From: Vibrio penaeicida
Lineage (GTDB): Bacteria > Pseudomonadota > Gammaproteobacteria > Enterobacterales > Vibrionaceae
Direction of reading: 5' to 3'
Assembly: GCF_030689305.1 (NCBI RefSeq)
Contig: NZ_JAUYVM010000007.1
Coordinates: 248,001-312,000, forward strand
Length of the DNA: 64,000 nt
How positions within the stretch are numbered: the stretch's first letter is position 1; each line of letters starts with the position of its first letter. The notes beneath the pieces were generated by a model. The model ran no database searches. It saw only the letters and a list, made by a program, of their open reading frames with translations, and was not told where the DNA came from. Shown here piece after piece: positions 1 to 9,222 of this stretch. Position numbers and translations under genes: made by a program.

Positions 1-708
1 GCTGACCATCAGATCGCGAAAACGCAGTTGTGGTGCTGGGCTAGGCTCTTGCCCTTCAATACGTTGAAACCATTCTTGGAAGAACAGTTGGCAACTCCAC
101 GCATCCAGTACGATTAAGTCAACGCAAGAGTGCAGTCGAATGCCTTGCTCAGTGCGGCTAATATGCAGATCGAATAGAGGCCACTGCTCAGGATCTCGGA
201 CTTTCTCTGACAGAGTTTTGCGTATGCGTTGGAGCTCCGCTTCCTGCTGCTCAGGGCTGTGACCAACTAAATTGGTCACTGGAATGCCATAACTCGGTAC
301 TTCCTGGAGCACTTTTTGTTGACGTTCGGGGAGGAGTACAGTCCTTAACATGTCATGAGATGCGATGACTTGGTTTAGTGCCGCTTCCGCGAATTCAATA
401 TTTAAGTCTGTGCGTTCAAATTCAATGTAGCTGTTTGCGGCAATTCCGCCATGGCTTAACGCATCGGTCCGACCAATCATATAAGCTTGCTGAATCGGTG
501 TTTGAGGAAACGGTTCGAATCGCTCGGCGTCACTGCCTTTGTTATTGTCGCTAAGTCGCTGCAACAATACAGGTTTCATTTCTATCAACCGAGCGCGAAG
601 GTGCTCATTCAATGCCCCCGGGGGCGCTCGGAATTTTAGTTGTCCTTCTTCTGCCCAAATCTGTATTGCCGCAGCATCCAAATCATCGAGGAGTTGTTTC
701 AGACTCAT
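1..708 (-). CDS. Non-ribosomal peptide synthetase, TubC docking plus heterocyclization domain (partial, 3' end outside window)
   Basis: Reading leftward from the ATG at 708, the frame stays open to base 1, so only the first 236 residues are seen. Residues 1-55 form a TubC-type N-terminal docking domain (MSLKQLLDDLD, then IWAEEGQLKFRAP). From about residue 75 a condensation-superfamily domain begins (FEPFPQTPIQQAYMIGR). It carries DLIVLDAWS, an exact DxxxxDxxS signature, which marks a cyclization (Cy) domain that makes thiazoline or oxazoline rings from Cys, Ser or Thr. The ATG overlaps the stop of the upstream NRPS by 4 bases (ATGA), implying translational coupling in one operon. Any A, PCP or release domains lie off the left edge, so substrate and product role cannot be read. 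Confidence 0.9.
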   Translation of the reverse strand, partial: MSLKQLLDDLDAAAIQIWAEEGQLKFRAPPGALNEHLRARLIEMKPVLLQRLSDNNKGSDAERFEPFPQTPIQQAYMIGRTDALSHGGIAANSYIEFERTDLNIEFAEAALNQVIASHDMLRTVLLPERQQKVLQEVPSYGIPVTNLVGHSPEQQEAELQRIRKTLSEKVRDPEQWPLFDLHISRTEQGIRLHSCVDLIVLDAWSCQLFFQEWFQRIEGQEPSPAPQLRFRDLMVS

Positions 709-3700
709 AGCGTTTCCTCAGTTAATTCAATGTTGAAAGAGGCATTGTTGGCATCACGTTGCGTCAGCATTTCGTCTGTTAAGGTACCGCCCACTAATCC
801 GTGAACGTAAATTTGCTCTTTTTCCAGACCGCATAATTGATTGATTTGCGAAGGAGATAAATCGCCGATATGACAAGTTCCAATCCCTGCGTTTACCGCA
901 TAGTTGTCGACCAACTGCGCCATTGACCCGGCTTCAATGAGCCCAAACGGTAGGCTTGAACCTTCATAAAGCGGTACGATATCTGGCAGATTGAGGGCAA
1001 AAGCCAAAACAAAATGCGCATCTCCAATCCATTCCTTATTGCCAGCGCTGAGGTTTTCTATCTGAGGCAAGGGTGTATTTCCCCGAGGCAGCAATTTATG
1101 TGAATGGGGATCGTATAAATACGTGCCTTTTTCTAGCCCCTCGACTTGGTAAGCAAGAAGGTATGTTTGAATTGGATACATTCCTCCTGCAGAAGCATAA
1201 GGGCGGTATTGGTTGTTGTTACACCAGTAAACTCGAAGCGCATCGAGCATTTGGGAAAGTGCGAGTTGAGTGACAGGCGTCGAACTAAATGCACGTGCAC
1301 TGCGTCTTGTAGCGTCGGGTACGTTGCCAGTATCGGGTAGATTGATGGCATGTTTGTCATCGAGAGCGCGATGACGGGTTTTGAACAAGCGACGCTCAAG
1401 AGCATCCAAAATGACTGGGGTTTCCTCCAAGTAATCTTGAACCTGCTCTTCACCCGGCCAAATTGATTTCCCTTTTGTATTACCACTGGAAGAAGGCAGC
1501 AGCTCAGCAACCAGTTCAATTAGATCCGGTATGGCAACAGTACGAGCTAGTGTGGTTAATTGTGGGCGCGTGCCTGAAAATTTTTGTATTCGGCTGGCCA
1601 ATGCAATCAGCTCTAGTGATGTCACACCAAGGGCGACAAGATTGTCGTTTGGCAGAACCTGCTCGCGCTTGAGAACTTCCGCCACCATATTGCAGACCTG
1701 TTCACTCAGGTCATTGTCTGGTTTGAATGAGCGGTGCGTAGGAGCTTTTTCCGTGAGTGCCAGTAGCGCTTTGTTGTCAATTTTCCCGTTGGAGGTGAGT
1801 GGGAAACTTTCGACCTGATGCCATATACTCGGCACCATGTAATGGGGCAGGTGCTGCGCTAACGTTTCCTTTAATGACTCTAAACAAAGCGTCTCACTTT
1901 CTGCTTTCACAAATGCCGCTAAGCTCTTTCGAGTCCCTTCCCCTTTGGGTAACACGCGGCAATCTTGAATGCCATCTAATCCGTTGATCGCCTGGCTTAC
2001 TTCACCTATTTCCAGACGGAACCCGTTGATTTTCAACTGTCCATCGGCTCGACCATGAAACTGAATCACGCCATCTTTATCATAGGTACCAAGATCACCA
2101 GTACAGTAAAGAGGAAGCCCACTGCGAGGGTGGTTGAAAAAGGCGGCGGCGGTTTTTTCTGAGTCTTTGAAATACCCATTCGCTAGCCCTTTTCCTGCAA
2201 TGTATATCCCGCCTATACATCCTGGCTGCGCGATTTCAAGATCTTGTGTCAGTACGAAAACTTGCTGACCACCCAGCCCATTTCCGTATGGGATACTTTG
2301 CCATTCACTATCGACTTCATTAACTTCAAAATAGATAGACCAAATGGACGCTTCGGTGGCACCACCAAGTGAGTAAAAGCGGGCTTTAGGCCAGAAGCTT
2401 TTAGCGCGTTGCGGTGATGTAAGACCTATCCAATCACCACTGAGCATAATGTTATTCAACTCATGTTGCGGCGGCACTTGGTTGGTTTCCAAGTAATCGA
2501 GATAAATCTCAAATAAACCGGGTACGGTATTCCAGATTGTGACTTGATGGCGGTGGCATAATTGCGCCCAATGTGACGGGTCGTGCTTACCTGATATTTC
2601 CGGTAATACTATCGCGCCACCACACCCTAACGTACCGAAAATGTCTTGAATAGAGAGATCAAAATGAAGCTCTGACAGGGCAAGGACTCGATCAGTCGAT
2701 GTGATGTTAAAGCGTTGATTGATATCGAGTACGGTGTTCAGTGCTGCATCGTGCTGAATCATGACCCCTTTTGGCATACCTGTGGAGCCAGACGTATAGA
2801 GTATGTAGGCAAGAGAATCAGGCTTCGCCCCAGAACAGTGATGAAGAATATCGCTACTGGCGATTTCATGTTGACTGATATCCCAAGATGGATGTTCTGA
2901 AAGTACGGCTGGATCGACGCCGCTATGCAAGATCAGAGTCGGCTCCAAATCCTGCAAAATTTGTATCTGACGAGAATTGGGCTGATTACCGTCGATTGGT
3001 ATAAACGTTACCCCAAACGTGCTGCATGCTAAGGTCGCTGCAATTTGATTGATTGATTTATTAAAAATCAGAGCGACCTTACTGCCTTCATCGACATCGC
3101 GGGCCTTCAACCCTTCGATTAATCCAGCTACTTTCTCCGCAAGATCGTGATGGGTAATGCTCTCATTGCCTTGAATAACGGCGGGTTTGGATGTCGCGGA
3201 ACTTAGGTTCTCCAGCCATAAGTCACTCAAACGTTGCGCTTGGCTTGCCTCTGGCAAGTCGGGCACCAGATGTGCATTACTTGGATCATTAAATGAAAAT
3301 GGTTTTTTGAGAACTTCCGGATCATCGATGATGGCATCAATCTGAGTGCAGTAATCTTGCATCAGTGCATTGGCTACTGACAGAGACATCACATTGACGG
3401 AAATATCCCAGTGAATTGCCAATTGCCCGTTTTCTTCAATAAGAAGGTTATCCAATATCACCTGAGGTGTTTGAGCCGTACTTAAAACGGGTCTGCCGGG
3501 AAGGTCATCCATTACCGTCATTAGAGAACTGGCGTCTTGTGACAGCGTAGACGTTACTACGACTGGCATCAGCGGAATATCAAGGTGCCCTTGTGCTTGC
3601 GCCATCATTGACATGACTTCAACGCCACTCACGGCGTTAAACTCTAGATCACGCCATAATGACTTCTGGATGTCGGTTATTCGGCTCTCTCGAGTTTGGT

Positions 3701-4700
3701 TATCTGCTGTCATATCCATATCAAACAGCATTGTAGTGGTGAAATCGCCCACCACTCGAGGTACGTCATTGTGTATCGCTTCACGATTGAAAAGCGTCAT
3801 ATTTAGCGTGAAATGAGAAGATTCACTCCAACGTGCCAAAGATTGACCAAAGCACTCTAGCAATAGGCAGGATATGGTGATCCCACTCTCTTGCGCGATG
3901 TTTTTCAGAATGGACCAGCGTTCGGTTGGTATGTATTCAGAGATACGCTCGTATTGCGGTACTCCCGCTTCCTCTACACTGTTAATCAGAGGTAATACAG
4001 GGGCCGGCGGTAGGTCCTTGGCGCGTGAACGCCAGTGATTTTTCGACGCTTCAAGTTTTTCTGAAGAAGGTGCCGACATCGCCAAGTATTGAGGAAAAGT
4101 AAGCTCAGGAGCAGCAATATATGCATCCGGATCTTCATAGAGCGCTGCGATGTCTTTAAGTACTAAAAGTATGCTTTGTTGGTCAGTATTGATGAGATCA
4201 AAACGAAAATGAATGTGGGTTTCCCCAGACGGCATGTGTGTAAACTCTAAGTCGAATAGCGGCCATTTATCCAGTTCTGGCAGATCTCGAGACAGCCTCT
4301 GGCGCGTATCTGAAAGGTGTTCCTGCGCAACCTCTTCAGAGGCACTTTTCAGATCGTGCTCGGATGCGGACAATGCTTCCGTCAGCGGCCGAATCACTTG
4401 GCTCTCACTAGAGAGTATTTCAACCCGCATCATGGGATGACGATGAGTGGTGTCTTGCACGGCTTTTACAAATCGCGGTACATCCAATTCGTCGCAAACT
4501 CGCTCATAGTAGAACTGGCAAGCCGCACCACCGAGAGTGAGTTGTGAGCTGCGACCCATGAAGTAAGCGCGTTGAATATCGGTCAACGGAAAGCTTGTTC
4601 CTTCAGGTATGTCTGGAAGCTCAACAAGTTCGTTATCTTCATCCAAAGCCATTAATTCGGCCATTAGATCTGTATCAAAATCATCGTCTAGTGTGTTCAT
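705..4700 (-). CDS. NRPS with Cy-A-PCP and C-terminal SagB-type oxidase domain
   Basis: This 1331-residue protein has four domains. A Cy domain (about 35-460) carries DLINTDQQS, matching DxxxxDxxS. An adenylation domain (about 490-1000) shows YILYTSGSTGMPKG, LGGATEASIWS and NGKID. The binding-pocket region (HFDLSIQD, WNTVPG, LSGDWIG) resembles cysteine-activating domains of HMWP2/PchE type, but with Gln where those usually have Tyr. A carrier domain (about 1010-1085) has LGVTSLEL. The C-terminal 200 residues resemble SagB/McbC-type FMN oxidases (RRSARAFSSTPVTQLALSQM, YASAGGMYPIQ). Such domains oxidise azolines to azoles, as in the A-PCP-Ox module of bleomycin synthetase. Expected action is Cys loading, cyclization and oxidation to a thiazole. 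It starts 15 bases after the PKS stop. Domain calls are firm; substrate is inferred. Confidence 0.9.
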   Translation of the reverse strand: MNTLDDDFDTDLMAELMALDEDNELVELPDIPEGTSFPLTDIQRAYFMGRSSQLTLGGAACQFYYERVCDELDVPRFVKAVQDTTHRHPMMRVEILSSESQVIRPLTEALSASEHDLKSASEEVAQEHLSDTRQRLSRDLPELDKWPLFDLEFTHMPSGETHIHFRFDLINTDQQSILLVLKDIAALYEDPDAYIAAPELTFPQYLAMSAPSSEKLEASKNHWRSRAKDLPPAPVLPLINSVEEAGVPQYERISEYIPTERWSILKNIAQESGITISCLLLECFGQSLARWSESSHFTLNMTLFNREAIHNDVPRVVGDFTTTMLFDMDMTADNQTRESRITDIQKSLWRDLEFNAVSGVEVMSMMAQAQGHLDIPLMPVVVTSTLSQDASSLMTVMDDLPGRPVLSTAQTPQVILDNLLIEENGQLAIHWDISVNVMSLSVANALMQDYCTQIDAIIDDPEVLKKPFSFNDPSNAHLVPDLPEASQAQRLSDLWLENLSSATSKPAVIQGNESITHHDLAEKVAGLIEGLKARDVDEGSKVALIFNKSINQIAATLACSTFGVTFIPIDGNQPNSRQIQILQDLEPTLILHSGVDPAVLSEHPSWDISQHEIASSDILHHCSGAKPDSLAYILYTSGSTGMPKGVMIQHDAALNTVLDINQRFNITSTDRVLALSELHFDLSIQDIFGTLGCGGAIVLPEISGKHDPSHWAQLCHRHQVTIWNTVPGLFEIYLDYLETNQVPPQHELNNIMLSGDWIGLTSPQRAKSFWPKARFYSLGGATEASIWSIYFEVNEVDSEWQSIPYGNGLGGQQVFVLTQDLEIAQPGCIGGIYIAGKGLANGYFKDSEKTAAAFFNHPRSGLPLYCTGDLGTYDKDGVIQFHGRADGQLKINGFRLEIGEVSQAINGLDGIQDCRVLPKGEGTRKSLAAFVKAESETLCLESLKETLAQHLPHYMVPSIWHQVESFPLTSNGKIDNKALLALTEKAPTHRSFKPDNDLSEQVCNMVAEVLKREQVLPNDNLVALGVTSLELIALASRIQKFSGTRPQLTTLARTVAIPDLIELVAELLPSSSGNTKGKSIWPGEEQVQDYLEETPVILDALERRLFKTRHRALDDKHAINLPDTGNVPDATRRSARAFSSTPVTQLALSQMLDALRVYWCNNNQYRPYASAGGMYPIQTYLLAYQVEGLEKGTYLYDPHSHKLLPRGNTPLPQIENLSAGNKEWIGDAHFVLAFALNLPDIVPLYEGSSLPFGLIEAGSMAQLVDNYAVNAGIGTCHIGDLSPSQINQLCGLEKEQIYVHGLVGGTLTDEMLTQRDANNASFNIELTEETL

Positions 4701-4715
4701 TCGTTTTACTCAGGG

Positions 4716-7700
4716 TTACAGGCGTTTTTGCAAAGCGTTTCGCTTTTCGGATGACATCGTTTGCACTTTTATATAGGTCCGAGCAATGCGTTCCATGTTT
4801 GGATAGCTCGTCAGTAAATCTGCGAGTTCTTTTGGCGTTCTTGCGCTCATGAAGTCGGCCTGACCAATATCCGCCTTGGTGATCTTTCTCAGGCGAGACA
4901 GCAAGCGCACTGCGGTAATGGAATCTCCGCCAAGCAAGATGAAATCATCGGCGGGGTCGACCTCGGTTTGGCCAAGGATCTCGGTAAACAACAGTTGAGA
5001 AAACTGCACCAGCACAGGTTGGTCGCTGGCTATTTTGATGCCTTCTTTTGAAGTGTTGGGTTCGGCATCCGTATTGGTTAAACGCTCAGTTGAACTATCA
5101 GATGCTTCTTGCAGCAGCAAATCTAAAGAGTTTGGGGTCACAATGGCGTGTGAGATCCCTGAAGAAAGGACATCCCATAAGCTGGACAAGCCTTTTTGAA
5201 CGGAAATGGCTTTCTTGCGATTTGATGTGAAAAGATCGTCGTTGTCATTCAATCCTCCCACTTGATCCCAGAAGTCCCATGCAATGACGTGCATCGGTAT
5301 CTGAGAACGTTGCTGTGCCAACATTTCGCAGTACAAATTGGAGGCGATGTAGTCTGAACCACCGTATCCCGAAATTTCGGTGATGATAGAGCCAAAAATC
5401 GCCAAGAATTCTGGTTGATGTTTTTCAAATGCAGAGGCGAGTGCATCAGTACCTTGAACTTTCGCGTGGTGGTTCGGACCCAAGTCGGTATCTGTTGTAT
5501 CCGCAACCGTCTGCGACACATACCGACCCGCTAAGTTAAAGATACCGCCTACTTTATTACCTTCCTGATCGAGCTGGTTGGCGAGCGCTGTCATGGCATT
5601 GACGTCATCGACATTGGCGGCGTGCAAACGTATCGTTGATCCTGCAGCGATAATGCCTGCGAGATCGGCGTCTTGCTCAGGTGAATCGACCAGTTCTACT
5701 GAAATGTTTCTGCTGACTAAAACAAGGTGGACACCAAGCGGAGCGATGGTACGTGCAAGGCTACGCCCCAGAGCACCAAGCCCGCCAACGATGATGTAAG
5801 TTTTGCCCGCTGTGATTACGTCACCCGCGTCAGCGTTGGGTAGCGATAATGATGTGACTTGTCTGCGCCATAAAACCCCATCACGTAAGCCGAGTGAATC
5901 GGCTTGCAGTCTCTCGTGGCGAGTACTGGCAGAGATCGCTCTTATTAGATCTTGTTCATTTGGCGCATCATTACAATCCAACCAAATGGCTTTAACCTTC
6001 GCGATTTCGAACGGCAAGCTACGAAGTATGCCGAGCGCTATTGATTGCTCCGCACATTGGGTTTCTTCTGAATGGATACTCGCCAGATTACGAGTAACCA
6101 AGGTGATGCTTTGGATGTCTTCGTTTGGCAGTAATTCTTGTGCAAGCTGACGCAATGTATTTTCAGTGTTCGGGTTCCAAGACAGCACCAAATGGCTCTT
6201 GCCAAGTATGTTTAATTGACCCGATAGGTTTTTGATATCAAGTGGTTTCTCGTCATCATCTATCCAAATAAGTGAGGTATCCTTCGCTTCATCACATTTG
6301 AATTCGTGAACTCGATGCCACTGGGGAACGTGCGTCCAACAGCTTGATTCGGTGCTTGCTGGTCCTTTGGAAACCGGTAAACAGTGCTCGACTTTAGAGA
6401 ATGGGTAGCCGGGAAGGGGCACTTTGTTCCATACCTCAGAGCCAGTATTAAAGAGCGTTTCTATTGGAGCGCCGTTTACCCAAAGTTGAGTAATCGCAGT
6501 GAGGCAATCATTGGTTTGTGATTGCGCTGTGAGCATTAATGGCAGAGCGCCCGGAATATTACCGGGTCCAACCGCAAGGCGCTGCGCGTTTGGATAATCA
6601 CGTTCGATAGCCTCAAGGTTATCCGCAAAAAGCACGGTGTGGCGAAGATGTTCTCGCCAGTATTGAGGCGTTGAAATCTTGGCTGGGTCGGCAAGATCGC
6701 CAGTCAAATTGCTGTATACAGGAATCGTCGGCTCATTCAGTGAGATGTGATTGAACAAGGATTCAAAGTCGCCAAGAATGGGCTCAAGAAGATGTGAATG
6801 AAAACCATGAGACACCGACAAGCGGCGGAAGCGCCATCCTTGCTGATGCGCTGTTTCCTCAAAATGTTCAAGAGCGGTTTCTGTTCCTGAGACAACCACC
6901 TGATTGGCTCCGTTGACGACGGCTAAGGAGAGATCGGGTGTGAGCTGTGCTTTGACATCTTCCGTTGAGGCATTGATTGCCAGCATGCCTGCATTCGGCA
7001 GTGATGCGACCAATCTGCCGCGAGCGGCAACCAAAGTCAGTGCATCTTTCAATGAGAAAATGCCAGCGACGGTAGCCGCGACGTACTCTCCAATACTGTG
7101 TCCAAGCAATGCAACTGGATTTAGTCCACCCTCAATCAGCCATTGTGCGCTGGCATATTCGACAGCAAACAGAGCGACTTGTGTATTTTCGGTTGAGGAA
7201 AGCGTATTCAGGTTAGAATCAAAAATGAGGGGGCGAATGTCTTCATGTCCTTGGGAAATCAATAGTTCAGCCGCTTCATCCAGAATGGCTTTGAAGGTAG
7301 GGGCGTTTTGATACAGGTTTAACCCCATCCCAACAAATTGCGTTCCCTGACCAGGAAAGACAAATACGGCTTCGTTGCTTTTTCCGGTTTTATTTACTGT
7401 GATTTGGTTCTTTAGTTTGTTTGCTGCTTCTTCTGAATCCGATGCGATGATTGCGCAGCGTTCTGAGAAAGCGGTCCGCCCCCACAATAAGCTCTTCGAA
7501 ACATCCGATAAATTGTATTCTGTCGATGCCAGCTTTTCTGCCAACTCGTTTCTCATCGTGTCTAATGCGACGTCTGTTTTGGCCGAAAGAGGGATGATTG
7601 TGGCGTCTTGGTTTTGCTGGTTTTGCTGGTTTTCGGCTTTTTGAGCAGGGCTTCGTGCCAAAATTTGATGCACATTGGTGCCTCCAAAACCGAAAGAGCT

Positions 7701-8921
7701 CAGTGCCGCGAAATGGTGGGTTTCTCCTGATACCACAGCAGGTGTGAGCGACAAATGTGTACCACTCATGCCTAATTCTGGGTTCTCCCCATATTCTTTC
7801 AGTCGGAGTGTTGGCGGGATAACCTGACGTTCTAATACGCCAATCACTTTGGTTAAGCCAGCAAGTCCGGCGGCGGCATTTAAATGCCCTACGTTCCCTT
7901 TAACAGATCCAACATGACAGTGAGTATTACGGTTACCGTAGACGCGTCGTATTGATTCGGTCTCAATGGGGTCACCAAGTGGTGTGCCTGTGCCATGAGC
8001 TTCAATATAGGTTACGTCGTCAGAACTTACGCCACTTAAATCTAACGCTTCCTGAAGAACATCGGATTGTCCCGACACACTTGGCGCTGTAAAAGCGGCG
8101 CGGGCTGCACCGTCGTTATTGGCGGCGCTGCCAGCAATAGTGGCGTAGATATAGTCATGATCAGCCAGTGCGTCTTCCAAGCGTTTGAGTACGAATACGG
8201 CTGCGCCATTGCCGCCGACAATTCCATTAGCGGATTGGCTGAAGGGCGACATGGTTGCATTAGGCGACATCACGCCGCCGGAGTCTGGGAAATAGCCGTC
8301 TTCTAAGCTCACGGATATCGACGCTGCACCAGCCAAGGCCATATTAACTTCGCCTTGCAAGAGAGCTTGAGTGGCCTGATGCACGCAAAGCAACCCGCTG
8401 GAACAGGCGCTTTGAGTCACAATGGCTGGACCGGTCAAGTTAAGCAAGTGGGCGACTCGAGTGGCGAGGTAATCTTTGTCGTTGCCAATCATCATGGCGA
8501 ACATCTCGGCGGCGCTGTCGCTGAAGTCTCGCATGCCGACGTGTCTTAATACGTAATCGTTAAAACCACACGCAGCGTATACCCCTGTGCGATCATCGGA
8601 AGAGCGATCACCATACCCTGCGTTTTCTAGAGCATGCCATGCGCATTCTAGAAAAACCCTATGCTGAGGATCCATCAACGCCGCTTCGTTAGGAGAAAAT
8701 CCAAAGAAATCAGCATCGAAAGCAAAACGTTCAGGCATAGAAAAACACGCTTTTATTACGTCATTCTCAGAGGTTTTTCTGACCAAGCCGTCGTTAGCCG
8801 ATTCCAACATATTCCAGAAGACATCAACGTCTTTCGCTCCGGGGAAACGGGCGGATAACCCAATAATCGCTATTTGATCTAGGTTATCGGACAGGTTGTC
8901 GTTGGGGACGTTGTTTGTCAT
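4716..8921 (-). CDS. Type I polyketide synthase, KS-AT-KR-ACP
   Basis: This 1401-residue modular PKS has a ketosynthase (about 15-430) with active Cys173 in QSACSSGL and the His motifs EAHGTGTPLGDP and GNVGHLNAAAG. An acyltransferase (about 515-810) has FVFPGQGTQ and nucleophile motif GHSIGEY. A ketoreductase (about 1010-1230) has the NADP loop GGLGALG and catalytic Tyr in GYGGSDYIASN. A carrier domain (about 1310-1370) carries LGGDSI. No dehydratase or enoylreductase fits in the length, so further reduction would need the trans PfaD-MaoC protein encoded in the opposite arm. A low-complexity Gln/Asn linker (QQNQQNQ) joins KS and AT. The product probably passes to the NRPS encoded 15 bases downstream. 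About 300 bases and a strong hairpin separate it from the ABC genes, so it may have its own promoter. Confidence 0.93.
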   Translation of the reverse strand: MTNNVPNDNLSDNLDQIAIIGLSARFPGAKDVDVFWNMLESANDGLVRKTSENDVIKACFSMPERFAFDADFFGFSPNEAALMDPQHRVFLECAWHALENAGYGDRSSDDRTGVYAACGFNDYVLRHVGMRDFSDSAAEMFAMMIGNDKDYLATRVAHLLNLTGPAIVTQSACSSGLLCVHQATQALLQGEVNMALAGAASISVSLEDGYFPDSGGVMSPNATMSPFSQSANGIVGGNGAAVFVLKRLEDALADHDYIYATIAGSAANNDGAARAAFTAPSVSGQSDVLQEALDLSGVSSDDVTYIEAHGTGTPLGDPIETESIRRVYGNRNTHCHVGSVKGNVGHLNAAAGLAGLTKVIGVLERQVIPPTLRLKEYGENPELGMSGTHLSLTPAVVSGETHHFAALSSFGFGGTNVHQILARSPAQKAENQQNQQNQDATIIPLSAKTDVALDTMRNELAEKLASTEYNLSDVSKSLLWGRTAFSERCAIIASDSEEAANKLKNQITVNKTGKSNEAVFVFPGQGTQFVGMGLNLYQNAPTFKAILDEAAELLISQGHEDIRPLIFDSNLNTLSSTENTQVALFAVEYASAQWLIEGGLNPVALLGHSIGEYVAATVAGIFSLKDALTLVAARGRLVASLPNAGMLAINASTEDVKAQLTPDLSLAVVNGANQVVVSGTETALEHFEETAHQQGWRFRRLSVSHGFHSHLLEPILGDFESLFNHISLNEPTIPVYSNLTGDLADPAKISTPQYWREHLRHTVLFADNLEAIERDYPNAQRLAVGPGNIPGALPLMLTAQSQTNDCLTAITQLWVNGAPIETLFNTGSEVWNKVPLPGYPFSKVEHCLPVSKGPASTESSCWTHVPQWHRVHEFKCDEAKDTSLIWIDDDEKPLDIKNLSGQLNILGKSHLVLSWNPNTENTLRQLAQELLPNEDIQSITLVTRNLASIHSEETQCAEQSIALGILRSLPFEIAKVKAIWLDCNDAPNEQDLIRAISASTRHERLQADSLGLRDGVLWRRQVTSLSLPNADAGDVITAGKTYIIVGGLGALGRSLARTIAPLGVHLVLVSRNISVELVDSPEQDADLAGIIAAGSTIRLHAANVDDVNAMTALANQLDQEGNKVGGIFNLAGRYVSQTVADTTDTDLGPNHHAKVQGTDALASAFEKHQPEFLAIFGSIITEISGYGGSDYIASNLYCEMLAQQRSQIPMHVIAWDFWDQVGGLNDNDDLFTSNRKKAISVQKGLSSLWDVLSSGISHAIVTPNSLDLLLQEASDSSTERLTNTDAEPNTSKEGIKIASDQPVLVQFSQLLFTEILGQTEVDPADDFILLGGDSITAVRLLSRLRKITKADIGQADFMSARTPKELADLLTSYPNMERIARTYIKVQTMSSEKRNALQKRL

Positions 8922-9120
8922 ATCGATTCTGCTCCGAGTAAGAGGAAGGATTTCTGTTAAGTAACGTTCGATTCTAATTCAGCTGTTTTATGTGGTGCTG
9001 CTCGTGAAGGGAGACTCTACTGCCTAAGCCGGAGAAATGAGTAAAGTTGGGAAGAGAAAAGGAAAATCAGAAATAGGCAGGAAATAACCGGGTCAATGCA
9101 ATGCGTGTATCGGTATGCTA

Positions 9121-9144
9121 GTGAAGCAGTGAAGCAGTGAAGCA
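9121..9144. repeat. Three tandem copies of GTGAAGCA
   Basis: The 8-base unit GTGAAGCA is repeated three times without interruption, followed by a partial unit (GTG). It lies between the hairpin at 9158-9189 and the PKS start. Repeats of this kind can vary in number by slippage. Any effect on PKS expression is speculative. Confidence 0.85.
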
Positions 9145-9155
9145 GTGTAGAAAAG

Positions 9156-9190
9156 TTTTCGCCTGATTCTGAAAACAGAATCAGGCGAAA
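9156..9190 (-). terminator. Hairpin downstream of the ABC-transporter genes
   Basis: A perfect 14-base inverted repeat (TTCGCCTGATTCTG and its complement, 9158-9171 and 9176-9189) encloses a 4-base loop. It lies 33 bases after the stop of the second ABC gene on the minus strand. The following sequence in that direction is only moderately T-rich, so it may terminate incompletely and act as an attenuator between the uptake and synthesis genes. Confidence 0.6.
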
Positions 9191-9222
9191 TATTTACCCT
9201 TAAGCTGAATACTCAAGCGCTT

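Larger units (their letters stand above)
8922..9222. other. Intergenic region between PKS and ABC-transporter genes
   Basis: No gene is supported here. The region holds three tandem 8-base repeats, a strong hairpin and the leader of the PKS gene. I saw no convincing Fur box. It probably contains a terminator or attenuator for the transporter transcript and a promoter for the PKS-NRPS transcript, which is inferred from layout only. Confidence 0.6.

Noticed and set aside
4213..4852. Several plus-strand frames of 60-140 codons opposite the NRPS and PKS genes
   Set aside because: They are antisense to intact, clearly recognised megasynthases and show no protein-like composition.
7600..7650. GGTTTTGCT repeats in the PKS
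   Set aside because: They simply encode the Gln/Asn-rich linker between KS and AT; no separate function supported.
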